64,000 nt of DNA from Sebastes aleutianus (GCA_916700875.1 CAKAKS010000032.1:15801629-15865628), one strand, 5' to 3'; shown: positions 22,966 to 35,950, counted from the stretch's first letter. Notes: generated from the sequence alone by a model not told the origin. Translations and numbers: made by a program.

Positions 22966-23240
22966 CAGTGGTGGAATGTAACTAAGTACTTAAATACAAT
23001 TTTGAGGTACTACTACTTTACTTGAATATTTCCATGTTCTGCTACTTTCTACTCAACTACATATCAGAGGGAAATATTAGACTTTTTACTCCACTGCATT
23101 TAAATGGAATGGAATGGAACTACATTTGGAATGGAATGGATGGAACTACATTTGGAATGGAATGGAACTACATTTATCTGACAACTTGAGTTACTTTACA
23201 GATTCAGATTATTAATACAAAATATAATCACATTACAATC
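22966..23240 (+). mobile_element. CAGTGGTGGAA-family MITE, 3'-truncated copy
   Basis: It starts CAGTGGTGGAATGTAACTAA and follows the family for about 130 bp, then carries a private triplication of GGAATGGAATGGA..CTACATTT (23105-23175). No right terminus is present. Confidence 0.7.
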
Positions 23241-23323
23241 AAATGACATATTACAATCAAATTACACATATTACTGGGTGCATTCCATATTCAAAACACA
23301 AATATTGACAATTTGTATAATTT

Positions 23324-23324
<1 letters not shown>

Positions 23325-23365
<41 letters not shown>

Positions 23366-23382
23366 GTAGTAGTAGTAGTAGT
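23325..23382 (+). repeat. ATT then AGT microsatellite
   Basis: About 13 ATT/TAT units followed by five or six AGT units. Confidence 0.95.
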
Positions 23383-23454
23383 AATGTTTTTTTGTGTGTG
23401 ACTCAGGATGACTGAGATATATCTCAGATATATCCTTGATGCAATATACACCTC

Positions 23455-23668
23455 AAGTGCAACTTTGTTTACATTTTATTTATTACATCTACTCTACCTA
23501 TTTTACAAGTGCAATTACCTCTGTTTTACATTACATCTATTTTTATATTTTATAATTCTAGTGTAACACTTCTGTTTATATTTATTTATTACATCTACTT
23601 TACCTGTTTTATTTGCTATTGTATTTAATACAATGACAATAAAGCTTTCTATTCTATTCTATTCTATA
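23455..23668 (+). mobile_element. LINE 3' tail with ATTCT repeat
   Basis: The segment ends ACAATGACAATAAAGCTTTC followed by (TATTC)n, the usual form of a fish non-LTR retrotransposon 3' end. It is strongly 5'-truncated. Confidence 0.5.
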
Positions 23669-23699
23669 AAAAAGGGCAGCATAAAAGGCAGCCATAATT

Positions 23700-24010
23700 A
23701 TTAATAGATAGCTAGATAGATAGCTAGATAGATAGATAGATAGTAACTTTATTGATCCCGAGGGAAATTCAAGTTTCCAGCATCACAGTTCCATAGTGCA
23801 AAACATGTTAGTAAAAAGGCATAAAAAAAGTTAGTAGTGCAAAGTACAAAAAAATATATACCGGATATAAAAATACAAGGAGATGAAGAAAACTCTTAAA
23901 ACTGAATATAGTGCAGGGTAACAGCTGTGATACAAGAATATTAAAAAAATGAATATAGTGCAGAAGAGACTGTTAAAAATGAGTATAGTGCAGTAACACT
24001 AAAAATATAC
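23700..24010 (-). mobile_element. Inverted non-LTR retrotransposon 3' fragment with TAGA tail
   Basis: A (TAGA)n run at 23705-23743 is followed by ACTTTATTGATCCCGAGGG, a motif widespread at 3' ends of fish retroelements read in reverse. The repeated AATATAGTGCAG motifs at 23905-24000 belong to the same fragment. Family assignment (Rex-like) is inferred. Confidence 0.6.
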
Positions 24011-24301
24011 AGTGTGGGCCTGGGCCTTGAAGAAAAACTGATCAGAGGTTCAGTTATTTTTCTTCCTATTTGTATAAAAACATGTTTCATATCTTTTTTA
24101 TGTTGGATGATATTTCCCCGATAACTAAAATAGAAAACACCACGTGTTAATTTGACTCCACTGTAACCCAGTTTAACCTTTAACACGTAGCTCAAAACGT
24201 CTCCAAAAATGTGACCTTATTGTTGTTGTTGTTGTTGTTGTTTTTTTATTTTTCCAACATGTATTAAACATTATCTTCATTGCTGAAGAGGGTGTCTTTT
24301 T

Positions 24302-26060
<1,759 letters not shown>

Positions 26061-26224
26061 GCACCGTGTACAGCAGAGCAGGACTGAGTTTGCAGCTCCG
26101 TTTCCTCCCCAGAGGCAGTGCGTCAGGGGCTGAAATAGGAGCGCTCCTCACCTCCCACCAACCCACCCCCACACAGTCCCTCTCTCCAGCTGCACCACCT
26201 AAACACTAATCAATTATTACAGAC

Positions 26225-26410
26225 CTCTTAAGAAGAAGCCTTATTAACATGTTCTGAATGCACATCTTCTGTAATGGTGGAGACCACGTCTCATGCTGGA
26301 CATGAAACAGACATTTCAGGACTACTATTTGCACTGACACTTCTATTTATCTATTTATTAGGTATTAAGAAAGCCTTACTAACATGTTCTGAATGCACAT
26401 CTTCTTATCA
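26225..26410 (+). repeat. Imperfect local duplication
   Basis: AACATGTTCTGAATGCACAT occurs at about 26247 and again near 26380. The intervening TTGCACTGACACTTCTATTT stretch recurs at 27388-27440. These duplicates bracket the LINE fragment. Confidence 0.7.
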
Positions 26411-26429
26411 TTAACACTAGTAAGACAAT

Positions 26430-27222
26430 AAATTACTTTTGGCCTTCCTCCTGACTGTCAGCTGCCTCCAGTTACAATTCATAATGTAGAAATTAAACAG
26501 GTCTCTTCATACAAATACCTGGGAGTTATGATGATAGACTCCACCCTATCATGGATCATTGAATTTACTTGCAGCGCATTTACTTTCTTTGCAGACTCAG
26601 ATCATTTGGAGCCAGTAGCAAGATTATTATTTTCCTATTTTTCAGTTCAGTGATTCAGAGTGTTCCTGTTGTACTGCAGCACAGCCTGGCTCAGTAGTAT
26701 ATCTGTAAAACTTAAAACTAAACTTTATAGCCAAATCAAAATCTGCGCTAAAAAAGATCATTGTCCAACCTGTGACAGCCTCCTTTCAAGCAGCTCACAA
26801 CAAGAGTATATGCTCAGACTTGCAAACAGCATCTCTTCTGATCACTTACATGTTTTAAAATTGGGAATATCAACTTCTCTGAGGCGATTCAGAGTCCCTA
26901 CATTTAACCTGCATCAGGCTAAAGAACGCTTTTGTCCATCAGTCCATCTTGTTACTAAATAATAATTAATGTGCTGCTAAAGAAGACATGTAAATCCAGA
27001 GGACAGATGGGAATTTTGTAATGGGTTATGTATGAATAATGGTGATGTGTGTTGTTTTTTTGTCTGATGGGTCTTACTTGTCTGTCTGTCTATGGTAACA
27101 GTTTGTCTATTGTATGTGTACTTTTTCTCAAACTGAGCTGCCTATGGATGCAAAATGAATTTCGGTACAAACTGACAATAAAGTTGTATCGTATCGTATC
27201 ATATGGTATTGTATCGTATCGA
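26430..27222 (+). mobile_element. 5'-truncated LINE with reverse transcriptase C-terminal remnant
   Basis: One frame reads QVSSYKYLGVMMIDSTLSW near 26500-26560, the YKYLGV-x-(I/L)D motif found downstream of the catalytic core in fish LINE reverse transcriptases. Degenerate coding-like sequence continues to about 26960. The 3' end is ACAATAAAGTTGTATC followed by an imperfect (GTATC)n tail at 27184-27222. Stops and frame changes show it is dead. Confidence 0.75.
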
Positions 27223-27234
27223 ATGGTGGCGACT

Positions 27235-27345
27235 ATATAGGCTTCCAGATTTCCCCACATGGGGGTCAAACCAACCACAGCATCTCCATATACGTTATCA
27301 GTAATCACAGCCAGTGGAGGGTGAACCCACAAAAACACAACGCTT
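27235..27345 (+). repeat. Local repeat R1, copy 1
   Basis: GGCTTCCAGATTTCCC(C)AC, then GGTCAAACCA, GCATCTCCATATACG and CACAGCCAGTGGAGGGTGAA. Further copies lie at 27713-27775 (partial) and 28062-28165. Confidence 0.8.
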
Positions 27346-27387
27346 TTTATCTGAAACAGACATCATGAAACAGACATCTCAGGTCTA

Positions 27388-27710
27388 CTATTTGCACTGA
27401 CACTTCTATTTATCTATTTATCTATTTATTAGGTATTTATACAAGGATAACTACTGGAGAGTCATTGGCTTTTTATATATATATATATAGCACTTTTAAA
27501 GACCTGATTGCTTTTATACTGCTTTTACTCTGTTAATCATCCTGTCATCCACTTTTTATTGTGCTGCACCATCACACTGTGTTATGTTCTATGTTTGTGA
27601 CTATTTTTGTATGTCTGTGTTTGCACCTTGGTACGTGAGCAACGACATTTCGTTTTAACCGTGTACTTTGTATGTGGAAAAAATGACAATAAAGTTGAAC
27701 TTGAACTATA
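27388..27710 (+). mobile_element. LINE 3' end (GACAATAAAGTTGAAC)
   Basis: It contains ACATTTCGTTTTAACCGTGT and ends AATGACAATAAAGTTGAACT, a typical L2-like 3' terminus. It includes no recognisable coding part. Confidence 0.6.
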
Positions 27711-27712
27711 GA

Positions 27713-27775
27713 GGCTTCCAGATTTCCCACGTTGGGGGTCAAACCACACACTGCATCTCCATATACGTTATCTCC
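27713..27775 (+). repeat. Local repeat R1, copy 2 (partial)
   Basis: It carries GAGGCTTCCAGATTTCCCAC through GCATCTCCATATACGTTATC. It lies directly after the LINE end and leads into repeat R2. Confidence 0.75.
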
Positions 27776-27782
27776 ACTATAT

Positions 27783-28058
27783 ATAATATCCTTTAATTCT
27801 AATGTAACCTATGATTTTATGGACAAATAGGTTTAAGATAGTTTTCAAAATACACCAAAAAAAATCTCAATATTAGGGAATGTGAGCATATGTTTAGACT
27901 ACTGATTTTATTTTTATTTTTTTTAATATATATATATATAAATCAGGTAGAATGACTGCAGGATATCAGGTTTGGTCAGGCCGATGAATGGTGTAAAATC
28001 AAAACTTGGATCATATGTTCACTTGTTTGCATGGTTTAGTTGACTATTTATCAGAGAC
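27783..28058 (+). repeat. Local repeat R2, copy 1
   Basis: It is matched at 29231-29493: AATATCCTTTAATTCTAAT, GTTTAAGATAGTTTTCAAAA, a (TA)n run, CAGGCCGATGAATGGTGTAA and GTTCACTTGTTTGCATG. Direct orientation, about 1.4 kb apart. Confidence 0.85.
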
Positions 28059-28061
28059 TAT

Positions 28062-28165
28062 ATAGGCTTCCAGATTTCCCACGTGGGGTCAAACCACACA
28101 CTGCATCTCCATATCAGTAATCACAGCCAGTGGAGGGTGAACCCACAAAAACACAACACTTTTTA
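28062..28165 (+). repeat. Local repeat R1, copy 3
   Basis: It matches 27235-27345 with a deletion of the ACGTTA part. It ends AACACAACACTTTTTATCTG as in copy 1. Confidence 0.8.
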
Positions 28166-28578
28166 TCTGTAGTTGAAAGTTTATCCACTTTTAAAGTTAA
28201 AGCACACCTAAAACAGCTCACATAATCAACCATTGTTTTTCAGTTAATACATATAAAAAAAAAAAAACCGATATATAATTAAAAATCTTAATTCATTTTT
28301 TGGTTATTTTTTTATTTTTTATTTTTTTGGAGGTTTATTTACCATCTCAGCTGATCGTGGGTGACGCCCACCACCTTAATTACATGCAGATTGAACATTT
28401 TGTTGTGTCCTGCACCTTTCATAGTCTATTAATTACCAAGGCCGTTTATTTTATGAGGTGATATAATTTAATAAGTTCCTATGATTGTTGGGTGCCATTA
28501 CGCACTTCTTTTATATGAGAAACCTATATACTACCTGCCAAACGTGTTATGGGACATAGACCACCAGTAGGAAACCAG
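28166..28578. other. Unannotated AT-rich stretch
   Basis: No recognised gene or element; homopolymer runs only. Confidence 0.35.
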
Positions 28579-28646
28579 CCACTTAAGGGTGTGTGTGCGT
28601 GTGAGTGAGTGTGTGTGTGCGTGCGTGTGTGTGTGTGTGTGTGTGT
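28579..28646 (+). repeat. GT microsatellite
   Basis: An imperfect (GT)n with GC/GAG interruptions. Confidence 0.95.
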
Positions 28647-29230
28647 TCCCACTCTTAGGCCTATACATTGGCAAAATATATTCTGCAATGTTGTTGATTA
28701 TAGTGAAAGCTTTGTTTTTATACAGACAATTTCCTCCCTTTTTGTCTATAGATTTGAACATGAATATTAAATACTTCCTGGATAGATATAACAGACCCCT
28801 CACTCATTTAATTTGTTGTTTTTTTGCTTATTTTTCTGCTTATTGTTCCTACATCATCACGTGTTTTTGCAGAGGTCCTTCCAGCCTACATTTATATTTC
28901 AAGGATTAGACGGGCACCGCGCTGGCTCCAGTGTTTTCTGTGGGGTGAAACACTAAACCAATCCATTAGTAAATGAGTTCTCTGCCACACTGGTTCTTGG
29001 TGGTGCAGTCGTTGGTTTGAGCCGAATAGATCACATTTCTTTATCTGCACCAGAGTCTGAAACTAAACTCCTTTTTCAAAATGTTAAGAAACAAAGATTT
29101 GACCTAGAAAATAACATTTAACTTAAAAACAAATTCACACGAAACGTTTTGAGAAGATAACCTCTTTCCTGTAGAGTATTTTTACTATAAAGACAAAATG
29201 ATTTGAACTTTTGTTTTTGTCTTCCACTCT
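28647..29230. other. Unannotated stretch
   Basis: About 580 bp of unique DNA. No gene, splice-flanked frame or known element is seen. Confidence 0.35.
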
Positions 29231-29344
29231 GGAATATCCTTTAATTCTAATAACCTATGATTTTATGGACAAATAAGTTTAAGATAGTTTTCAAAATACA
29301 CCAAAAAAATCTCAAAATTAGGGAATGTGAGCATATGTGTACTG

Positions 29345-29383
<39 letters not shown>

Positions 29384-29493
29384 CAGGACTGCAGGATAAT
29401 CAGTTTTTTTCAGGCCGATGAATGGTGTAAAATCAAAACTTGGATTATATGTTCACTTGTTTGCATGATTTAGTTGACTATTTATTAGAGACT
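29231..29493 (+). repeat. Local repeat R2, copy 2, with expanded TA run
   Basis: The direct counterpart of 27783-28058. Here the (TA)n is expanded to about 17 units (29346-29380). Confidence 0.85.
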
Positions 29494-29999
29494 AGACTGG
29501 ACCTAAACAGCTATTTTTCCTCCTGAATGGATGACATTGAGGAAATATCAGATTATTTTCTGAATCACACTTGAATTCACTGTTATTTAACCATATCTGC
29601 AAGGTTTTGGAGTTAATTTTAATTGTTTTCAGCAATATAATTTTAGCAGTGTCATCAGCCTGCAGAGGAGCAATAGACACAGATCATTTTTATATTAATG
29701 AATATAAAAGTAAATTCTGTTACAATTTATATTAGGCTATATAAATGTAAAAAAAACAAAACAAAAAAAAAGCTTAATTTTCATGTGTTAGGGTGACAAG
29801 AAAAGAACATAGATTGTGTTTTTAAATAAATGTTCTCATGTCAATTTGTCCTAGAAATGTTTTTAAAAAAAGATGTGTGCAACTTATGTAAAAAAAGAAA
29901 AAAGAAAAGAAAAACACTCAAAACGGTGCATCAAAATGTCAAAGAAAGTTCCTAGAAAGAGTTTTTATTTGTGTAAAAGTCTTCTGCTGCATGAAGTTT
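29494..29999. other. Unannotated AT-rich stretch
   Basis: A-rich runs at 29750-29770 and 29870-29910. No gene is seen. Confidence 0.35.
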
Positions 30000-30130
30000 T
30001 TTGATGTGATTGGGTCAGGGTTAGGGCAGTGCTGTCTCAACAAGGCCATTCATGCCATATTGCATAAACCTAATTAAATGAGTATACCTTCTAATGCAAA
30101 TGAAGTGTGTCTTTAGTGGACACACTGGAC
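30000..30130. promoter_or_regulatory. Candidate six1 upstream enhancer with octamer and homeodomain sites
   Basis: About 4.2 kb upstream of the six1 start. It contains a perfect POU octamer ATGCAAAT at 30094-30101 and a homeodomain core TAATTAAAT at 30071-30079 in unique sequence (GGCCATTCATGCCATATTGC). A run of CAG triplets follows at once. Several conserved SIX1 enhancers are known in vertebrates; whether this is one of them is untested. Confidence 0.4.
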
Positions 30131-30137
30131 TCTATAG

Positions 30138-30196
30138 CAGCAGCAGCAGCAGAGAGCAGCAGCAAGCAGCAGCAGCAGCTTCAGCAGCAGCAGCTC
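30138..30196 (+). repeat. CAG-rich trinucleotide run
   Basis: Imperfect (CAG)n with AGAG, AAG and TTCAG interruptions. It is noncoding here as far as can be seen. Confidence 0.9.
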
Positions 30197-30640
30197 TCGG
30201 GCTGTGTGCGTAAAACCTCAGTGCTTCAGTAAATGAGCTGTCTGATGAGCGCCTCTCGGGTTTCTCTAATATCTCTACCACATTGCGCCGCGCCTCCTCC
30301 TTTAACCCGAGCAGCCCGGGGGGCGAGATTATTTCAAGATGTTGGACTCTCTCCGCCTCTAACACAAGTAATGCAATACTTAGGTCGGCTATCACTCGTT
30401 ACTCCTCTCAGAGTGCATGGGACTCACAGGATTCCTTATATTCTCCTTATTTTCTCTCTCCGTTAAACTCCTCTGTTACCTCCAGCATTAACTCAACCTG
30501 GAGGCGTATATAGGGCTGCTAAATATGATGGATATTCCAGGTTTTAGTCATGGCCTTTTCCGGAAAAAACTCAAATGAGTCACAATGTTTTTCACCCCGA
30601 GAAAAAAATCAACTTTTGTGCCATTTCTCATTAAACTTAT

Positions 30641-31169
30641 TTAAAGGTCCCATATTATAAAAAAGTGAGATTGTTTTTTTTTATTATAAAGAAGGCTTCA
30701 GTCCTATATAAATACTGTGAAAGTATCGAAACACTCAATCCACAGGGAAATACACACAGCCCTGTATTCAGAAGCTCTGCATTTGAAACAAGCTGTCAGG
30801 ATTTCTGCCCATTTGTGATGTCACGAATCTACAATATTTAGACCATTTACACAGTTTTAAACATAAATATTCTAAATGTGTCCCAGTTTATTTCCTGGTT
30901 GCAGTGTATGTGAATGTCATCAGCTGACAGGAAGTACACATGGACCCAAGCTGTTGCCCAGCAAAGCAATTCTGTTGCAATTCCGTTGCAATTCCGTCAA
31001 AATGCTCTAAAACGGAGCGTTTCAGACAGGGGGTAAATACAGACATATTCAGGCCGACAGTACGAGGAAAATAAAGCGTTTTTTGAACATTACAGTATGT
31101 AAACATGTTCTAGTAGAAACACAAAATACAAGTATGAACCTGAAAATGAGCAGGATATGGGATCTTTAA
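30641..31169 (+). mobile_element. TIR element, TTAAAGGTCCCATATT family, copy 1
   Basis: Ends TTAAAGGTCCCATATTAT and GGATATGGGATCTTTAA. The interior matches 42257-42773 in reverse orientation (for example GTCAGCTGA/TCAGCTGAC next to GGAAGT, and GCTCCGTTTT/AAACGGAGC). No coding capacity. Confidence 0.85.
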
Positions 31170-32035
31170 TGTGAGAAACATGAGCCCTTTCATTTGTTGA
31201 ATTATTCCACCTCATGACAGCTATTTGGAGGTGAAAACGACTTATTATTAATTATTGATAGATGCAGTAGCCTATTAGAGAAATTCATTACGCCATGCGT
31301 TACTGGGAAAACGAATGAAACGGTGACACTCCGGTCCATGTGGGAGAAAACGAGAGAAAGAAAACTCAAAAGCAACCCAGAAAACACTTCATAAAAATGT
31401 CATCATCAAAAAGCCCGGGTTTCCTATTGGAGAGTTTATTTTTTTGAGAAGGAAAAGTGAAACGAGCACTGGCTCTCTGAACAGATGGTTTTCACTCCAT
31501 CTAAATCCAAAGTGCTATTTCAGCTGTATCGACTGGAACAAAGCCGATACTGTTTAAATTAAGTGAAAAATGTCTCATTTGGTCCCCAGGGTTTTTTTTT
31601 TTCTTTGCTTTATTTTTTGGGAGGGACATTCAAGGGTGTCCTCTTACTAATTAGAATTTATTTATTTATCTAAAACATCAACAAAAACCAACAACGAAGT
31701 TAATTTATATATGTCAAGCTTTCTCACACACACACTTGGCAATCTATTTATTTATTTTCTTATAATACAATATCACAAAAATACATACTAATTGACTTTA
31801 CATTTGCACATTCATTGACAAATTAATTAAATCTAATCAATAGAATATAATTGGTTTAATCCAAGAGGTCCTAAAATGTGTCTTTAATTAAGAGTTAAAG
31901 CGGTTTTATTCTGTGAGGTGAAAGGCAGTGAAAAAAAAACTCCTCTCAAAACAAAACACAACTGTTGACATGAGTGAGTTAAATGAAATTGGAGCTGCAA
32001 TTATCAGCTTAACAGAGTTTCCTGTCATGTTGGAA
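31170..32035. other. Unannotated stretch
   Basis: AT-rich unique DNA with a few homopolymers and no recognised gene. 31380-31560 is the least AT-rich part. Confidence 0.35.
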
Positions 32036-32200
32036 AATTAGACCTGGTACAAGTGCACTGGGGTTAGCCCCCCCATCAAAATCATTAGGCATTTCCTCAG
32101 AGGACCACCTCCACAAATATGCAATTACAGGCCTCGGCTTTTACAGTGCTCTGCTCGGTAAACACGCCCAGGGCATGTGGAGGATTTGTTTTAGGGAAAT
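32036..32200. promoter_or_regulatory. Candidate conserved noncoding element between six1 and six4
   Basis: Unique balanced sequence including AAATATGCAATTACAGG (overlapping POU/homeodomain-like site) and GGGCATGTGGAGG. About 6.3 kb upstream of six1 and about 3.8 kb beyond the six4 stop. Enhancer call inferred from composition and position. Confidence 0.35.
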
Positions 32201-32549
32201 ACTTTTTTTTTTTTATTTTGCTACAGGGCTGGAGTAAGTAAACAAACCAGAGGGATAGATAAACACATAAACAAACAAAAGGAAGGATTTAAACGCCTTG
32301 CTACACCTTGTGTGCCTGCTGGCAGGGAGGGGGCGCCATGACAGTGACTATCATAGATTTAGCTCCTCAGAGGATGCATGTGTTTTAGCAAATGACAAGG
32401 TTTTAGAAGGCAGAGCAGCAGGTGATCATGTCAGGCCTCATCTGCTACTGCTCCTGTTACAAAGTGCTGTTTTTTTCTCTTTGGGGAACACTGTGGTGTT
32501 GCTGCCTCCCAGCTGCTGCCTTCTGTGTGTCACTTAAAACTTGTCCCTC

Positions 32550-32960
32550 TGACTTTCTGTTCCTCGCAGGCCATGAACAAACCAGTGAATCATGCTGGTT
32601 GCATCTACTGGATGATGAAGTGCTGCATACCTTCCACCCTGCCAAGCAACAACTCAATTATTTTAAGTGGAGGTAAGAGAAAAAGGGTTGAGGACATTTA
32701 TGCCTACTGGTTCATAAACACCACCTACTTTCCACAAGCTTCGGAAGAGCCGAGAGTGGATTTAGTTTCTGCCAGGACAGGAGGGAGAAGTTCCTCTGGC
32801 ATGCCTTGGCCCAGTAGTGGTGGGTCTGTAGGAGCAGGCTGGTACCCGCTGACCCCTGCCCTCTCATTAGTGGGACGTGGAGCAGTGGAGTACCGTGCTC
32901 CCCAGGTCATGTTACATATGGCTTGCAGTCTGCTGCGCCGCATTAAATGTCAGCTTTGAA
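32550..32960. promoter_or_regulatory. Candidate conserved element with exon-like splice signals
   Basis: A good acceptor (GTTCCTCGCAG at 32560-32570) and donor (GTGGAG|GTAAGAG) bracket about 103 bp that are open in one frame (HEQTSESCWLHLLDDEVLHT part). A 144-codon frame (32525-32959) covers the block in another frame. No family is recognised in either. The position between six1 and six4 and the balanced composition favour regulatory DNA over an exon. Confidence 0.3.
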
Positions 32961-33269
32961 ACCATCTGAAAGATCAGAGGTCAGTGTTTTTAATAAGGCC
33001 AGAGTTCTGGGGGAGTTCCTTCTTTTTTTGTTTTTTCTGCAAGTATGTTTTACGTTGCATGTATGAAATTGTGGATAAAATGATCCACTACTATTGATAT
33101 ACTGATTTCCACACATAAAGGAAGCATTTTAAAATTCAGCAACTAGCTGTCCCCATGAAAAACTACACATCTTCTGTGAATGGGACAATCGTGCTCCTTT
33201 CCTCCTTTCCTGTCTAATTTATAGGCACAATACAAAGGTGGAATTTGGAGTTTTCTGCGGCCCCCTCCC

Positions 33270-33440
33270 CGTGAGACCCACAGACCATGCTGCGAATGGG
33301 ATATTGTTCTGGGCTCCAACAAAGCTGTTTTCACCCTCTTCAATATTACAGGAGGAGTTACCTGATACCTAACAATCAGCTAATCCACTGCCCATGGCGA
33401 CGAGGTCACCTGTGCACAGGTAACTTTATCCCGGTGGCCT
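33270..33440. promoter_or_regulatory. Candidate conserved noncoding element
   Basis: Unique sequence rich in short motifs: CTTCAATATTACAGG, CAATCAGCTAATCC and CATGGCGACGAGGTCACCTG (E-box-like CACCTG). Inferred regulatory; no coding evidence. Confidence 0.35.
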
Positions 33441-33649
33441 GCCTCTCCCTCCCTTTCCCGCTAGTCTCTCCCATTTTTTTCTTCTCTCTCTCTGTGCCTC
33501 AACAGTGAGCACAGACAAACAGCCTCTGTTTATTTAGGTCATCAGTTAGATCATATATAACTCCTCCAGCCAGAGAGGACAACTCCTATAATCCACCACA
33601 GACACGCTGTGAATCAAATAAAATCCCCCCGCTGTTCGTCCATTTGTCA

Positions 33650-34090
33650 GACTTTTGTCTCCCATCTTATCTCTCCTTGCTGGTTTGGTCGGGTGCCCAC
33701 TGAGTGAACAAGCATTGGGTGGAAATGCATGAATTTAAGGAGAATCCCCTCAAGCCATGAGAGGAGTTCAGGCACTCTTCTGGACTCTGTGAGTGACAGC
33801 ACCTCAGATTCATTCCTCCACATGCTGAAGTAGTGAGTAGTTGGGGTGGGGTGGGGGTGGGTGTTCGGCCTTCGCTCGGGGGAAAAGGCCATTGGATTGG
33901 ACTGAGCTGCGGGGAGCTGCAGACCCCCCACCCAAAAGGAGCTTTACCTCTGGAAATCTCATTGCTGTTTATTTGAATTACAGGGGCTGAGATGAGAAAA
34001 GGAGGGCTAATGAACTCCAGGTTGCCCGGCATGTGCAAACGATCACTGCAGGTTTGCAGAGAGCAGCACCAGGCTCGCTGGATTACTGTG
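33650..34090. promoter_or_regulatory. Possible regulatory block downstream of six4
   Basis: Balanced unique DNA with a G-rich patch at 33843-33862. Two overlapping minus-strand open frames (33647-33931 and 33667-34038) run through it, but their composition and lack of motifs argue against coding. Confidence 0.2.
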
Positions 34091-34306
34091 TGCCACTTTC
34101 CCCCCCCCCGACCCTCACAGTTTGGCTACATAGGACTCTTAAATGTTGGGAAGACACATGCTTTTTGTCTGGCATGAACTTACAGTACATTCATTATTGT
34201 GTGACTAAAATGTTGAAAAAAACAACTTAATTTTAAAGTCATCTCGAAGCTAAATTTGCCAGAAAGAATTAAAAATATCTGTTTTATGTTTTTATAAATA
34301 TAAACT

Positions 34307-34312
34307 TTTATT
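34307..34312 (-). terminator. Candidate six4 distal polyadenylation signal
   Basis: AATAAA on the minus strand (CTGCAATAAAAG context), 1639 nt after the six4 stop. A more proximal AATAAA lies near 35718. The proximal or distal site would give a 3' UTR of about 0.25 or 1.65 kb. Confidence 0.4.
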
Positions 34313-35950
34313 GCAGTATGGAGATTTAGAAAAATACATTCACATAATTTCAGATAACAAACATATAATTCATACTAAGATTTAAAAAACAAAACAAATG
34401 ACCATCATTTTTACTATTTGCCCTCGACTCATTTTTGGTATATGACATTAAAGCACTGAGGATACTTTCACTGAAACGTCCATTCAAATTGATGGGATTG
34501 TGTCATAAATCCTGACAAAGAAAAGCATTACTAGTCCACTTGTATGAAGACGTGTGATGCACTGGGAGATGTGCATGGGTGAGAGTTGGCTGCTAGGCTG
34601 AAATGTGCTATTATGGTCACGTATGACGGCGAGGAATTAGGCTCCTGTTGTAAAAAGCACCGGACACACTCGACAAACGGGCTCCACATTCTCTTGTCTT
34701 TCCCTCAACTGACACCCAACAAATGTGCCAGTGACGGCGGCGGGCGGTAAATCTCTGAAGCTGCAATGTCACTGCCTGCACGCCAACGCAAGACTTTCTG
34801 AGCTTTCTTTCAGTGTTCTTCACAAAACAAAAGTAAAAAGGCACTAGTGTCCAACACATTATGACGCCATGCAAAGAGAGATCATTACAATCCCTTTATA
34901 GAAAAATATCATTCGTGATTACTGACATTTGGAGAGACACATCAAAATGAAACAGGATATAGTAGAGCATCATCACATCTAGTTAACATACTATGAGTTG
35001 CAGCGTTATAAACAAGGTATGATGAACAACGTGTGAGCCGACAGCGTTGACCTTTAGGTCATCGTTCATATCTCGGTCTCACAGGTTGACGATGAGGCTT
35101 GAAATATGAGTGAAATAGTGTGCATTTGTTGAGGTGTGTCAAACCCTCCAACGTGAAGGCTGTTTGAAACATCATCATGGTAGTGCAAATGCCAAAACAG
35201 ACCAATGCCATTGTGTATTTTAAGTAGCAGAAAGGCACATTCGTCTTAGTCCAACACTCCTAGTTCATTTGGTATGATTTAAAGCACAGAAACAAGGTTT
35301 TGCAGTGACTTGAGAGGCATTCAGAGAGTTTAAGGTGATAACTGAAGGACACTTTTTTTCCTAAATCAGCAGCGTTGTGTGTTTAATGACCTATTCTCTG
35401 TGTGTGTGCAGTCCTTTTAGTGAGGCTGTCGCTGTTTAACCGACTGAGGCTCTGTCCCTCTTCCCCCCTACCGAATGACCTTTTTGGTTTGACCCATATG
35501 ACGCATTTAGTTTGGAGGAACATCCTGGTCACATGACTCGAGGCATTCCAGCACCTGCTTCTGCAGATCAAATCCATTCAACAGGAAGTAGCAGGTGTTG
35601 TCTATAAAAAATGCACATTTAAGCACGCCTCGAACACACACAGCGACTTCTTCTGCTAGCAGTCGCAATGTTTCATCTCATGAACGGGGCTTTTAAAAAG
35701 TGTCATAGACTTTTTTTTGTTTATTTTTATGATAAACTGATAATGCCCGCCTACAGACAGGGCTCCCTTCTGACTAGAGTGCATCGTAAAAGTCAAATGA
35801 ACACAAATAATTTAACATTTAAAGGAAATGAATGGTAAAAAAAACACACACACACACACACACACACGCTCACACAAAAGTAAAAAGATTCACCATATCA
35901 CTGCTTGGGCGGACACGAGTGCTTCTGTGGGAGAGGAGAGAGGTTTGAGG
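34313..35950 (-). other. six4: Probable six4 3' UTR / downstream region
   Basis: No transposon terminus is recognised in this 1.6 kb, unlike the surroundings, which is consistent with a transcribed conserved 3' UTR. A CA microsatellite lies at 35842-35870, about 80-110 nt after the stop. UTR extent is inferred from the AATAAA at 34312. Confidence 0.4.

Noticed and set aside
27962..27978. MEF3-like SIX binding site (TCAGGTTTG) upstream of six1
   Set aside because: One base off the TCAGGTTTC consensus, lies inside duplicated repeat R2, and the second copy lacks it; expected by chance.
32525..32959. 144-codon plus-strand frame beginning MCHLKLV
   Set aside because: No known domain; the competing frame between the splice-like sites would not be compatible, so it is reported as a possible regulatory block instead of a gene.
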